Source: Corydoras sp. C115
Lineage: Eukaryota > Chordata > Actinopteri > Siluriformes > Callichthyidae
Direction of reading: 5' to 3'
Length of the DNA: 64,000 nt
NCBI GenBank assembly: GCA_019802505.1
Contig: JAFMOC010000042.1
Location: 2,017,501 to 2,081,500, forward strand
The notes beneath the pieces were generated by a model that did no database searches, was not told where the DNA came from, and saw nothing but the letters and a program-made list of their open reading frames with translations. Positions 34,701-46,750 of the stretch are shown here, in pieces. The stretch's first letter is position 1. Every line of letters starts with the position of its first letter. The translations under genes were made by a program, and so were the position numbers.

Positions 34701-37700
34701 TTCTCATTTCAATGTTATGCAGATGACACCCAGATATGTCCCACTGATGAAAAAAGATGCTTTCTCCACTAAACGTCTTTTTCGATGTTTTGAGGACATT
34801 AGACCTTGGATGGCTTTAAACTTTTTAAATTTTAATGAAAACAAAATGAAAGAAACATCAGCTTCTAACTTGAGTTTAAAAAAATACAGTGATTTTATAC
34901 TGGATTGTCAGATCAGTGCAGTACTGAGGTCCTGATTTATCACTTAAGGCAAATGGCAAAGGTGAAGCCTATATTAGCACTTAGCACAGCCTTTCCAAAC
35001 AGTAATCCATGCCTTCATCACATCTCGGCTGGATTACTGTAATGCACTGTACCTTGCAGTCAACGCTTCCAGTTGGTGCAGAACGCTGCTGCCCATGTTC
35101 TAACAGGATCACACAAGAGGGAGCACATATCTCCTGGCTTTCTCCCACTAGCTGCCTGTGCATTTTAGAGTTCATTTTAAGAATGAACGCCTTACCTCTT
35201 TAAGCTCCTCCATCTGCATGCGCCCACACGGTGCCTCAGGTCAGCTGATCCTGGAGGTACCGAGGTACAAGCTCAAGCTCAGAGTGGATTGAGCCTTTTG
35301 GAATGCGGCTTCTTAGATTTGGAACAACCTACCTCTATATATTAAAAAGTCCTCTACACTGTCCACTTTTAAATCTAATCTTAAAACCCATTTTTATTCA
35401 TTGGTTTTATTGGGTTTTTATTGTTTCATTTAATTAAAAGTTTTATTGTTTATATTGTGTTCTTTTTTATCTCTTTTGTAGATTGTAGTTTTATGTAATG
35501 GAATCTGTTGCTTTATGTATATGCAAAAGTGTTTACTATTAAACTATTAAAAATGTATATTTAATATATATGTTTTTATTTATCAGAGGATCCTCAAGAT
35601 ATTTATTGGTTAGCTCAGTGCCTTTATCTCACTTCACAATACCACAGAGCCTCTCATGCTCTAAGGTCACGCAAGCTTGATAAGGTAAGAACTATTACTT
35701 TGCATTTGCATCAAATTACATCATCAAATTTTCAAATTCCTGGCTGGATATTTGGTTGGATTTTATTCAAATCATATATATATGGTCACTTGTGAAATGC
35801 ATGTTTTTTTTTGTGTGTGTGTTCTTAAGCTCTATGGAGCCTGTCAATATCTTGCTGCAAGGTGTCATGTAAGTAAAAAAAAAATTGTTTCATTTATTAA
35901 TCTCAATATGTTTTTGTCCTGTCTAAAATGTGCTCATTTTGTGCTAGTATGCTGCTAAAGAATATCAGCAGGCCCTTGATATTCTAGACATGGAAGAACC
36001 AGCAAGTAAAAAGATATTAGATAAGGGTTTAAAAGAGGGCAGCGGCACAAAAGAAATTACCAAAGAGTGGGAGATGTCCCCAGCTTCGGTGAGTTAATGT
36101 CTCTCTAAGAACATTGTGTTTGAGAATTGAATATGCATTGTGTATATTACTTTAGAATTTAGTGCAATTACCCAGTGTCCAAATGCTATGTTTGTTTTAG
36201 TTTAGATTAGCTACATGGCGAGCTTGTAATTAGATTACATTCGATAATATTCAGCTTTATTGTTATTGTACAGAGTACTTTTGTCATGTACACAAGTCAA
36301 GACGTGTGCATTGAAATTCTTGTGAGACTTCGGAATAAATTAAAAAAATACAAATGTCAAAACAAATATTCATATAATCTACACAAAATATACATATACA
36401 CAGGTAAGCACAATGCAAAGTGATAGATGTTATTATGTAAGAACATCTAGGAAAGTGACTTAGTGGATAGGTAGTAAGTGCCTGTGTTTTTGTTTATTTA
36501 TTTAAAAATCAGTGTTTGCTGCCCAGCTTGATTTGATTTGAGTACAGATATAGAGTCTATAAAATGTAGTTAGCATCTAACCAGAAGTGCAATATGTAAT
36601 ATTATTTACATAAGGTGCAGTAGTAACAGAGACCTGTGAAGTGAATACTGATGTGGAAAACGCATGCATCCCTTTGCCAGGTTTCATTAAGTTCAAATCC
36701 GTGTTTGTGTGTTTTTTTTTAATTGCATGTTTGCTTTTCTTAAGTTCATTGTAGTATTTTCGTCAAATGCGCATGTGCGTGAGATGAAAATACTACTGAA
36801 AATTTCCCAGTAAGGGCAAAATCATTAAAGTAAACAATCTCAAAATAGCAGGATGCAATAATGCACAGCATGATGAAAATATGAAGATAGATAAGACACA
36901 GGATATTTTTAACAGAGTGGAAGAGTTTATATTTTTATTATTATGTATGTCAAGCGTCATTAGCACATTATAAAGCTTCAATGCCACTTCAGCTCCCTTC
37001 ATGCTAACATTGACCAGGAATTTCCAAAAAGGACTGAACTTTGCAAGTACAAGTTGGTCACTTTGAAAAGTCAGGCAGAAAAGCAGATATATTTTTTTTT
37101 TAATTATGAAACACTCAGAGACCGTACTGCTTGCATTCTATCAAATGACTTGGAACATTGCATGGGCTAAAAAGCCATACAAACTTTGTTAAAATCTTGT
37201 CTCCTGAAAATGACTAAAACGCATTCTATCAGACACCCAACTGTCTCGGCACACTGTGAAACACAGATTATCAGGCATTAAGACTACTTAAAGGGCAGTT
37301 TGTTAAAAAAAACAGTGACATTGTTAAATTTTTTGTCTCCTGAAAATGACAAACTAAAACGCATGCTATCACAAATCCAACTGTCCTGCCACACTACGCA
37401 CGACTATCGGATATTAACACGATGAAATTTATCATTTCATTTTCATCAGTTTCTTTCTGACCTTCAAGCCTGTGAGTATTTTAGTGTGGCATTGGATGAT
37501 AGTTGTGACACACAAGTCAAGCCTCAGTTGACAATATTTAATGCAGGTCTTGGTTCAGTAGGAGTCAATTTCTGTCATTATCATGTTGGTGTGTAACATT
37601 TCATAATAAATCTGGCAGAGCTGTCTGTGTAGGTGTGTGTGTGTATCTTGCATGGAGCTTTTTAATTCATCAACTTCTGAATAATTGCACCAACAGTTGT

Positions 37701-40700
37701 CACATTCAGTTGTCATATCCAGCTTCTTACTTATGGCTTTGTAGGTCACTCCAGCCTTATGTAGGTCAACAATTTTGTCCCTGGCATCTTTAGACCATTC
37801 TTTAGTCTTGCCTATGGTGGAGATGTTTGCGTCACTGAGTCTGTTGGCAGGTGGACTTTTATACAGGTGACAATTTGGGACAGGTGTCTCTCATGCAGGT
37901 ATCAACTTCACTGAGATTAGGGCGTGTCAGTGGTCTGTAGGAGCCAACATTAGTCATGGTTTTTAGGGGATTAAATGCGGATTTCCCCTAAATAAATTTT
38001 AAATTATTTATTTAAATATTATTTAATTTTCTAGATTTTCTTTTTGATATTCTGTCTTTCACTGTTAAAATGAAGCTGCCATAATAATCATGGAATGTTT
38101 AATTTTTTGTCAGAGCACAAACTTTCAAATTCACTGGGGGATCAAATGTTTATTTCCTGGAAAAACTGCAAAAAATATTGAATAAATAAATAAGAAATAA
38201 AAACATGTTGTAATGGTTAAGTACTTTATAAGTCTACTGAACTTTTGTGCTTTTTTGGCTTTACTGACAACATTTAATGTAGTGCCCACTGAAACCCCTT
38301 TTTAGACTGTTTACACTTATGACACTTATTGACATTTAGTGCTTCTGACTTCCTGTGGTTATTTGTTTTTAGATCAGTAGTTCCATTTGCCTCCTACGGG
38401 GGAAGATCTATGATGCCATGGACAACAGACCTCTTGCCACATCGAGCTACAAAGAGGCCTTAAAATTGGATGTCCACTGCTTTGAAGCCTTTGACCTTTT
38501 AACGTGCCATCACATGCTGACTGCTCAAGAAGGTGACTCAGAATGACATCAGAGTTAAAACAAATTCGCATGAGTCCTTCCTTAAAAAAGTACAACATAA
38601 AGAATTAACAAAAAAATCACTTTTTTTTTCATTCATTCATTCATTGTCTTCCGCTTTATCCTATATTAGGGTTGCGGGGGAGTTTCCCATGCCCATCCAT
38701 GAGAGAACGTCTCTGGCGCTGGGCAGATACACCCAGGACAGGGCGCCAATCTATCACTGGGCACACACTCACGCACACAAACACACTATATATGGGGCAA
38801 TTTGGAGAACTCAAATGACTTGATCCATGTTTTTATACTGTGGGAGGAAACCGGAGAACCCGGAGGAAACCCACGCAGACATGGGGAGAACTCCACACAG
38901 ATGGGGATTCGAACCGGGAATCCCTAGTGCTGAGAGGCGAACGTGCTAACCACTAAGCCACCGTGCCTCCCCACTTTTTTTATTGCGCATAATTATTAAA
39001 CCATCATATCTAAAATAATAGTAATTCTTGTGTTGAATACTATTAAAATATTGTTACATCTGAATATGTTGAATTACAAACTCTTTAAATGTCTGCCCAT
39101 ATCTGATTTAAATCAGATATGTAATTATTTATAATTAAATGTAAATGTAAATTATAAAATAATGTATAATTATTTATAATTATAAATGTAAGCTTATTAT
39201 TTAAGGATAAAATTTTAATCCTATGTTTTTAGTCAATGTCTGACAATATAAGTGGATGCCCTGTTTTAATTAAAGAGCAAGAATCTACTGTTCCTTACCA
39301 CAGGATTGTGAACATGTATTATGGCAAAAACAAAAGAAATTTCTGATCACCTCAAAAATGTGTTGCTGATCTTGGTTTTGTATTTGTCATGTCCTGTTCT
39401 TCATCTATGCTATGTGTGAAACCACAGCTCTGCACAATGGAGCTGATTTTAGAATAGTATAGTTATATAGAGTTTATACATAGTAAAAGGTGTTAAGAGG
39501 ACTGGGTGTGAAATCGTCTTTTCCTGTTTTGTCATTGCAGAGAGAGATTTTTTAGACTCCCTTCCCTTCAGCCAACAATGCACAGAGGAGGACGAAGAGC
39601 TTTTGCGCTTTCTTTATGAAAATAAATTGAAAAAGGTCATTTGATATTATTACACTTTAGATTTTCTTGCTATGGTCTTGCCAAGTGTTTTTGTATTTAA
39701 ACTGATTTGTTTTGACCAACAGTATAACAAACCAAGTGAAATGGTCGTACCTGATATAGTTAATGGTCTTCAGGACAACTTGGATGTAGTCGTCTCTCTC
39801 GCAGAACGACATTACTACAACTGTGACTTTAAAATGTGCTATGCACTCACATCTATGTAGGTAACATTTGTTTACACAGCTTGTAATTATATTTAAATGA
39901 TGGGCTTAGGACAGAATGCAGTTTGTTTCAAAATTACATTTCTGACAGTATAGTAATATATTAATACTGCCAGGTGGTGGTGATAATGCACCAAACAGCT
40001 TTATCAAGCCGCTTTAAAAAAATAAACACAGTTAAGTGAGAGTTACCCATCTTATTTTTAGCATAGGCTAAACCCATAAGCTGAGAGCTCGAATGTGTAT
40101 ATACAGTACATAAGGCTATTTTACATTTCCTGCCCTTAAAACCAACATGTTGGTTCATTGTGGCTCCACAAAGTCAAAGATATTATATATTGAAACCAAA
40201 TTTCTGTAAGAAGAACACAGTGATTTGCATTCTGTGAAATTAGCTAATCAGATAATTGTATTGGGTGTTTGTGTTTCTGATATGTTTCTGTGCTGAGTGC
40301 CTCTGTAATATTGTCTTTATCTCTAGGGTAATGGTGAAAGACCCATTCCATGCTAATTGTTTACCTGTACACATTGGAACCCTAGTGGAGCTGAGTAAAA
40401 CAAATGGTACTAACGTGAAATACCGTATGTTTTCGTTTGCACTGGCACTCTTTATTCAGCATTGTAACTCCTATCATGTTTCTTTTCAGAGTTGTTTTTT
40501 CTATCCCATAAACTGGTGGATTTATACCCAAACAACCCAGTAAGTACTGCCTTTTGATCATGTTTTTTTTTTTTTTTTACCTTTATTTAACCAGGCAAAT
40601 CATTAAGAACACCTTCTTATTTACAATGACAGCCTGACAAAAAAAAAAAAAAAAACAACATACAGCACACAAACAACACTAGAAGACAACAAAAACAACA

Positions 40701-43700
40701 ATAACATTATAAAGTGTCTAAATCACTGCAGTTACAACATTCAGTAAGAACATTTGTAATAGCATGTCACCTGTGTGTCTATAGTCTGATTGTTATTTAA
40801 TTCCCCACCTTAATCATTATTGCATAGGTCTCATGGTTTGCTGTTGGATGTTACTATCTCATGGTCGGACAGAAAAATGAGCATGCACGAAGATATCTGA
40901 GGTAAAAATGTAGTTTTTTTAATGTATTTTTTTGCATGATTCAAGAGTCTTGTTTATTAACTGATTGATAACTGGATTGCAGTAAGGCCACAACGTTGGA
41001 ACGCACATACGGACCAGCATGGATAGCATATGGCCATTCATTTGCTGTAGAGAGTGAGCATGATCAAGCAATGGCAGCTTATTTCACTGCTGCTCAGCTC
41101 ATGAAAGGGTATCAGAGCCTGTGTTATTACTTTGTACTGATTGTGTACCCACTATACAATTTCAAATTTATTTATTGCTAATATTTAAAACTCTGTGTAT
41201 GTTGTTCTGTATGATAAGGTGTCATCTGCCTATGCTGTACATTGGTCTGGAGTATGGCCTCACCAATAATCCAAAGTTGGCGGAGCGCTTCTTTAGCCAG
41301 GCTCTGAGTATTGCTCCAGAGGATCCCTTTGTTATCCATGAGGTGGCTGTGGTGGCCTTCCAAAATGGAGAGTAAGTGGTGTCATATTATTTTTACAGTC
41401 AGCTCGAAATATTTTGCATTTACTTTATAAAAATAAATAAAAAATGTCATGTACTAATACTTGGTAGAAGATTGGTTGCTGACAGATTGATTGCCGACAG
41501 ATGCTTTTGGCTCCATAAATTTGTACAGAGGGGATTAAATGTGGCTTTTCTGTTGACTTTTCTGATTATTAAGGTGTTTTCAATTAATATGATGCTGCTT
41601 GTTTTCTGTATTACATATCACAAAGCAAATTTATTAAGACTATTGTGTCAAGTGGGTCTGTGTACAGTAATGATTACATACGTGTGTTTGCAGAGACACT
41701 GTTTCAGGACCTTTTGCTATTTTTCTAATAAGGCTCTTCTTTTCATACATCTTAAATTATAAGTGTGTACAAACTTTAAATTCTTTTTTTGAATTTTTGA
41801 AATGCTTGTTTTTTAGTATAATAAAATGAAAATTTCCCAATGTCTCAGTGATTGTTCAAACACTGTTTTTGTAGTAGTATGACTTCTACTTCTGTACTTG
41901 CACTCAGTGCAATATTTGTGAATACTAACATTTGACTAATAATTTATACATTATTGCAGCTGGAAGACAGCAGAAAAGTTATTTCTAGATGCACTGGAAA
42001 AGATCAAGGCTATTGGCAGTGAGGTAACAGTGAGTTATTCCATTGACACTTCTGGAGTGAGTTTGTATTTTAATTACTGTACTGCATTATTTCTCAGAAG
42101 TAATAAACAGAGTAAACATATTTTCTTTTTTAGGTGACAGTGGAAAAATGGGAGCCATTGTTAAACAATCTTGGTCACGTTTGTCGAAAATTAAAGTAAG
42201 TTGAAACAAAATTCTGAGGCCACAGCACGGGGATGCGTTTTTTCTTAATCTGCTTTATATTTACTGCTAATTTGTGTTCATAAAATCTTTAATAGGAAAT
42301 GCTTTTATATTCAATAGCTCTATAGCACTCTTTATCCACATTAATTCTGCACACTGGGACTAAGGAAATGACCTGAAAAGGACAGGCTTCAAATATTATA
42401 CAGTGGTAGTTTAACTGAAGTGCTTTCAGAAATCATTAAGTCCCTCTTCATATTTTCAATGCTTTGCTAGTCTCCTTTCGTCTCTGCACATTAATGGAGT
42501 ACTTCACTGAATAAATAGTATAGATACGTATAAGTGTGTGTGTAATAAATTATGCATGCCTACTTATAATTCAAACTTTAAAATGCAGCTCTTCATTTTT
42601 TTTTCTGTGTTTGTTTCAGTTTGAATTCCCATTTTGCAGAAAACGGTGGAAAATTTGTCATCTGTGATTGGTTTTGTGGTGTAAAAAAAAATAAGATTTA
42701 ACCTATTTCAGTAGTATTGTTTTAAAGATAAAATCAATTATACACTATGTTTAAAGGTAGTGTTATTGTGTGAAAAGAAAACTTAAACATATTAAATACT
42801 ATGATTAATATTTTATTGTGCAGACTAGTAAGAGTAGGTTTTGTTTTTGTTTAAATGTTATGCTGCTTTAATTTTTATATATTTAGTCCGGTTATTTTGT
42901 ACCTTTTGACCAAGGGAAATATTAAGAACTTTAACACAATACAACGGACAGGGCACAGTGTTTTTTATTTATTTATTTTTATTTTATGTAATTATTGAAA
43001 ATAAATACTATTATTCGATTGCAGGAAGTATGAACAAGCTCTGGAATACCATCGACAGGCTCTAGTACTTGTTCCACAGCATGCTTCTACCTACTCTGCC
43101 ATTGGCTATGTGCACAGTCTCATGGGAGACCTTGAAAGTGCCATTGACTATTTTCACACTGTAAGTGTTGCAACTGGGTAAGAAAGAGTCTAATCCAAAC
43201 GTTTGGACACAACTGAACAAATTCCCTCATTTATTGATTATCTTAAATATTTGCTAATTGTTTAACAAACAAACATTTACACATATAAGTGCACTATTTC
43301 TGAATTCAATTTAATGTGTTTTGAAACTATCAGTTGTGATTTTTTTTTTATTTTTAATTCATTTATTTTTCTCAAAGATTTTGTATTGATGATCGAGATT
43401 TTTACAACAGCACAAAGTCTTCTCCAGCACTAAATGCTCTTTTACTAGTATACATGTCCCTGAGTTTTCAGGTATTTGTTTGTTTATTTTTACATAATTT
43501 GGGCTTTCAGCTCATAAAACCTATGAAAACAGTAATTCAATTTTTATACTGTGGAGAATTCAGCCCAAATTGTGCAGGGCATGAATGTTTTAAACACAGT
43601 GTGACACACTAATTATCTACTAAACAGTAGAAGTGAGGAACAGAATCCAAACTGTATGAGGTCCAGTGTGAAATATCCACAGTCAGTCATGATTTGGGGT

Positions 43701-44841
43701 GCAATGTCCTTTGCAGGTGTTGAGGAATTTCTTAAATCCAAATACACCACAACAGTCTACCAGAATGTTTTAGAGGACTTCATAATTGTTTCTGCTACGG
43801 ATCTGTATGGAGATACATATTTCATCTTCCAGCAGGAACTGGTCCCTGCCCATGCCACAAGAAGCACCAACACTTGGTTTGATGCCCATGCCATCACAGT
43901 GCTTGACTGGCCAGCCAACTTGCCAGACCTAAACCCCATTGAGAATCTGTGGGGTATTTTCAAGAGAAAAAATGAGGGGCACCAGACCCAACAAAAAGAA
44001 GAGCTGACGCAAAGCATCAAGGAAACCTGGGCTTAGATAACTCCCAGGCAATGCCACAGGCTGATTAAAGCAACAAGATTCTTATTTTATGTGATCCTAA
44101 TTTCTTTTTTTTTCTGTAAAAACCGAAGTAGTTTGGACTGATTTTTCCAGTGTTCATTTTTTTTTTAATTCCTGTTTTCGTAGGTTTTATGAGCTAGAAG
44201 CCCAAATTATGTAAAAATAAATGAATACTTGAAATTGTGGGAATTGAATCTAAAATCTAAAATTGTGGGTCCTGAATCTATGATCTATAAAAGTTTAATT
44301 TTTTTAATGGAATTATGGAAATAAATCAACTTATCCATGATCTTCTAATTTTTTTAAAACAGTCTGTATACATGTATTACAAAGACATTTTGATTTGTAG
44401 TAGACAGTAATTTGATTAATATGATTTTTTGCAGGCACTTGGCTTAAAAAGAGATGATACCTTCTCTGTCACCATGCTTGGTCACTGTATTGAGATGTAC
44501 ATCGGCGACTCAGATGCTTACATCGGTAGGTAAACCTTTTTAGATGTCACTATGACTTTTATTTAAAAGTCCAATTGTATGCTCATTTATATTTTGCTTT
44601 CACAGGAACAGACATCAAGGACAAAGTGAAGATGATTCCCAACACAACAGTTCTAAAGAAAATACTTAGTAACACATCAGCAGATGAGGGTGAGAGCCAA
44701 ACTCAGCCTGTAGAAGAGAGCAGTACCATGTCTTTGGAGCCACTACCTACTAGTGACTTTCAGAGGTTTCTTTTAGAATGTGATATGCAGGAGAAGACAA
44801 TGATTATAGAATCATCAATGTCAGACACCGGAACATCATGA
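28730..44841 (+). CDS. cdc16: Cell division cycle protein 16 (APC6), anaphase-promoting complex TPR subunit
   Basis: CDC16/APC6 is a TPR scaffold subunit of the nuclear APC/C ubiquitin ligase that drives mitotic exit. Eighteen exons: 28730-28777, 30489-30543, 35587-35684, 35830-35868, 35948-36088, 38373-38532, 39541-39635, 39723-39856, 40327-40406, 40490-40539, 40828-40901, 40983-41108, 41219-41371, 41960-42023, 42134-42195, 43025-43160, 44435-44525, 44606-44841. The sum is 1842 bases, 613 aa (human about 620). It begins MNLDRLRKRVRLYIDQ. Hallmarks are WLAQCLYLTSQYHRA, LAERHYYNCDFKMCYALTS, GPAWIAYGHSFAVESEHDQA, MLYIGLEYGLTNNPKLAERF and DDTFSVTMLGHCIEMYIGDS. The middle and C-terminal parts form the TPR superhelix, and the last exon is a Ser/Glu-rich tail ending SMSDTGTS. 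All introns are GT-AG. Introns 2 and 5 carry most of the transposon load. Confidence 0.97.
29215..29420 (-). repeat. LINE-like 3' UTR fragment in cdc16 intron 1
   Basis: GTCATTCCAACAATATAAAG and GTGTACAGTATATAGTGG are the reverse complement of the tail at 22370-22440. No coding part. Confidence 0.6.
29905..30050 (+). repeat. tRNA-derived SINE fragment (second family)
   Basis: GGCATGGTTGCTCTGTGATT head and AGGTTCAAATTCCAGG B box, then AAAGACCTTTAACCCTCAA. The 3' tail is missing. Related to 17183-17395. Confidence 0.6.
30051..30245 (+). repeat. Dispersed repeat, copy 1
   Basis: The stretch from ACAAAGTAACAATATTTATT to CTACTTAAACTACCAAATAA is repeated in the same orientation at about 31495-31690 (CTACCTAAACTACCAAATAA) with roughly 80 percent identity by eye. 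Not classified. Confidence 0.55.
31180..31262 (-). repeat. SINE/L2-type tail fragment
   Basis: TGTCATTTCGCAGATGCTTT then TTCCCAAAACC is the reverse complement of the GGATAAAAGC-ATCTGC-AAATGAC tail, decayed. Confidence 0.45.
31465..31970 (+). repeat. Dispersed repeat, copy 2, with extension
   Basis: The first 220 bp match 30030-30245. The rest (to about 31970, GTTCCCTATAGTGGTAG) has no second copy in the window. No coding potential is seen. Confidence 0.45.
32196..32335 (+). repeat. Dispersed repeat shared with 37480-37612
   Basis: TTTAGTGTGACATTGGATGA to TATGTGACATTTTCTATAAT matches 37480-37612 in the same orientation over about 130 bp. In both places it is followed by a fragment of a different transposon. 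Confidence 0.55.
32330..32545 (+). repeat. LINE fragment, C-terminal end of ORF2
   Basis: Decayed reading RRTLNKLLSIMDNECHRLH and YRLRRSFVPRAIRLYNT is the end of a fish LINE ORF2. A related but less complete version is at 52370-52590. Confidence 0.6.
32658..34043 (+). mobile_element. Tc1-like transposon, near-intact catalytic domain, deleted N-terminus
   Basis: The left inverted end TACAGTGGTGTGAAAAAGTG and a long subterminal block (CCATCATGGCCCTGTGTG) are mirrored at 33900-34040, but the last 40-50 bp of the right end are lost into a TA run. The transposase ORF 33007-33882 (291 codons, open) retains NLPRSGRPPK, WTDETKVEFFG (first Asp), QQDNDPKHTS (second Asp) and SPDLNPIEMLWYDLKK (third acidic residue, D34D type). 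About 45 N-terminal residues (first helix-turn-helix) are missing: the leader jumps from a non-coding stretch into RAIIHKWRRHGTVVNLPRSG. A further dozen residues are missing before DPQHFW. Confidence 0.9.
34440..35540 (+). pseudogene. L2-type LINE reverse-transcriptase fossil
   Basis: Decayed frames read GEALEWFRSYLTD, STGPYLRAAPFLTP (degraded GVPQGSILGPLLF block), FQCYADDTQI (the catalytic YADD region, partly frameshifted near 34715), WMALNFLNFNENK and LDYCNALYLAV, followed by the C-terminal segment and an A/T-rich 3' UTR. Order and motifs fit L2/CR1-like fish LINEs. Multiple frameshifts. 5' half absent. Confidence 0.75.
36245..36425 (-). repeat. LINE-like 3' tail in cdc16 intron 5
   Basis: GCTTTATTGTTATTGTACAG and TGAAATTCTTGTGAGACTTC resemble the reverse complement of a LINE 3' end. 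Not classified further. Confidence 0.45.
36430..37475. other. cdc16 intron 5, mostly unrecognised
   Basis: Contains two imperfect direct repeats (around 37195-37320 and 37325-37400, sharing TTGTCTCCTGAAAATGAC and CACACTGTG/CACACTACG text). No coding sequence. Confidence 0.45.
37480..38165 (-). mobile_element. Tc1-like fossil with unrelated repeat at left
   Basis: About 37620-38165 reads on the minus strand as the start of a Tc1-type transposon: N-terminal helix-turn-helix text (ISKKLDMTTECD, LVDLHKAGVTYKAI-like), an ACAGGTGTCTCTCATGCAGG leader, and an end GGGGGATCAAATGTTTATTT. The rest of the transposase is gone. 37480-37612 is the repeat shared with 32196. Confidence 0.6.
38628..38971 (-). 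mobile_element. V-SINE-type SINE with 10-bp target duplication
   Basis: Minus orientation, near full length, flanked by CACTTTTTTT on both sides (38618-38627 and 38972-38981). In cdc16 intron 6. Confidence 0.9.
38982..39540. other. cdc16 intron 6, AT-rich, no feature recognised
   Basis: Includes short local repeats of AATTATAAATGTAAATTA type (39120-39195). Nothing else. Confidence 0.45.
40560..40720 (-). repeat. Dispersed repeat, LINE-like tail
   Basis: TTTACCTTTATTTAACCAGG to CTTATTTACAATGACAGCC is a common fish repeat terminus, bounded by a T-run and an A-run. In cdc16 intron 10. Confidence 0.5.
43465..44370 (+). pseudogene. Tc1-like fossil with decayed transposase in cdc16 intron 16
   Basis: The ORF 43656-44036 reads [15 protein letters not shown], then FIFQQELVPAHATRSTNTW and [17 protein letters not shown], the C-terminal catalytic half of a Tc1 transposase. 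The second catalytic Asp is Glu here (QQE). The N-terminal half is missing. The right end (44323-44366) is complementary to the left end of the relative at 17428. Confidence 0.8.
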
Positions 44842-45029
44842 GCTCTAGTAAAAATAGGAACGAATAGATATTTACAATGGACTGAGTGCATAACCGGCTG
44901 CTAAGGATGGTGTAACATACATCTTCTTTATTACAAGTGACTCTATGTTTTGCACTTACTGGATTTTTACTTTGAATTAAGAAACTGATCGAACAAAATG
45001 TTATAGGGTTAAAACAAAACACTTCCATC

Positions 45030-45035
45030 AATAAA
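45030..45035 (+). terminator. cdc16: Candidate cdc16 poly(A) signal
   Basis: AATAAA 189 bases after the stop, followed by a T/GT-rich stretch. Good position for a short 3' UTR. Confidence 0.65.
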
Positions 45036-45539
45036 CCCTTTCTCAGTATTTTTTATACACAGTTGTCTCTTTAATTTATTTTGCCTTATTTGATATATTT
45101 ACATATTTTCCTTGCTGAATATTTAAAGTTTGGGTTATCTTTCAGGACTATCCTTATATTGCCTTATTTCTGTTGCAAAGAAAGCACATTATTCTGACTT
45201 AACTGATCTGCACAGTGGTTGAAAATGGATAAAGCCTGAAATCACACTGTGCCTCTATTATGTGCCTTGACACAAAGTTGTACAGGGATACAGAGCATTT
45301 TATTGTGTTCTTTACAATTTTGATATCACGTTGCTGCTTCATTATGAAATCTTTAAGAAAGAAGAAACTATTTTGAATTAATAAATACACACTATAAATG
45401 AGTCATGGGGTTGGAACTGGTTTAAAATAGTTTGATTTATGGGGCTTTTTACTTACCAAAACAAGCAATCCTACTGGGGTCGTGAGGGGTGGTGTATGTG
45501 TATATGTGGAGAAAAAAAAAAAAATAAAAAAAAATATAA

Positions 45540-45544
<5 letters not shown>

Positions 45545-45610
<66 letters not shown>

Positions 45611-45612
45611 TA
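45545..45612. repeat. Compound (TA)n(CA)n microsatellite
   Basis: A TA run grading into a CA run. Confidence 0.95.
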
Positions 45613-46217
45613 AGGCAGTTTGTTCCACACTAGACATTTTAACTCATGGTTTAAAGACGTCTTAATGATACAGTATGGTTTTTTTTTTCTCTCTGTTGAC
45701 TAATAGTTTACCAATGCACTTTATTCTTATCTGCTTTCAAGTTTAGAATTAAGATTTCGGATTAGACACGTAGGTCAAACAGTGTCAACAAAGTGGTTTT
45801 AATCTACAACTCTTAGAAAATGACATTTAGGTCGAAAGCAAAAAGATAGTTATCTGCGTTTTCGAGCACTTCGTTACTTTGAAAATCATTAAAAGGGGTG
45901 CCACCTTTCAGAAAAGAAAAAAGGGACATCCCCCACAGCTCCTCTGGGCCTGACTGCTGTGAGATGGGGCGCCGATCCCGTTTTTTTTTTTTTTAAATGT
46001 ACAAATTTAGTGTGTCCTGTTGTAAGTTATGGGCTGATCAAGAAAGCAATTAGTCCTAATTAAAGCTTCAAAAGCTTTATTACCAATGAACCCATTTTCT
46101 AATAAAGTGCAGTTAATCAAATTGTAAATGAAATCTGTTTGTTTGGAGTGTGCAACAATAAACTTTTAAAATTTAAATGAAAATTTTACTTTAAAGTTTG
46201 AAAAATAGCCCAGCACC

Positions 46218-46302
46218 ATAGGTCTACCCTGGATGGGCATTGTGAACCCCCCCCCCATAACCCTAGCAGAGTATTAAGCGGAAGATAATAATAAATAAAT
46301 GA
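46218..46302 (+). repeat. V-SINE tail fragment
   Basis: CCTGGATGGGCATTGTGAAC followed by a C-run and AAGCGGAAGATAATAATAA. 5' part missing. Confidence 0.7.
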
Positions 46303-46674
46303 ACTAGCTGAGGTATTCTAGAGGGGAGGAGTGGGATAATAAATTGATATTTAAATTGATCATTTGTGTTGAACAGTATTTATGGCTGAGGGGAAGTCAA
46401 GTCATTCAAACAAAAAAAAAGTTAACAATTAAACCACATTAATAATTAAATTTATGTAGTGATTATTAAACACTGTATTTCTCTAAAATAAAAACATTTT
46501 GACCTAAAATACACAATACGATTTTGTGATGTATGGGGGGAAAAAAGTATATATACAAATATATTTTAATATATTTATAAATATATTAAATATATGCTAA
46601 ATATATTCTATATGTAGCTGGGAACATAGCTGGGACGATTTCATATTTTACGAGAGGGGTGGTAACCCTAGTCG

Positions 46675-46682
46675 TGACGTCA
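46675..46682 (+). promoter_or_regulatory. CRE palindrome TGACGTCA upstream of the small gene
   Basis: A perfect 8-bp CREB/ATF site inside GTCGTGACGTCACGGC, 69 bp upstream of the ATG at 46751, in a locally CpG-rich stretch in otherwise AT-rich DNA. It suggests a real promoter, possibly cAMP/CREB responsive. Confidence 0.6.
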
Positions 46683-46750
46683 CGGCTCTGTTGTCTCTCG
46701 TCGCTGACCGCTGGCTAATAAGAGATGAATCGGAGCTCTGCGTTTCAGAG

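Larger units (their letters stand above)
44842..46217. other. cdc16 3' flank, no gene
   Basis: Holds the cdc16 poly(A) signal and an AT/AC microsatellite (45545-45612). The rest is unrecognised AT-rich DNA. Confidence 0.5.
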
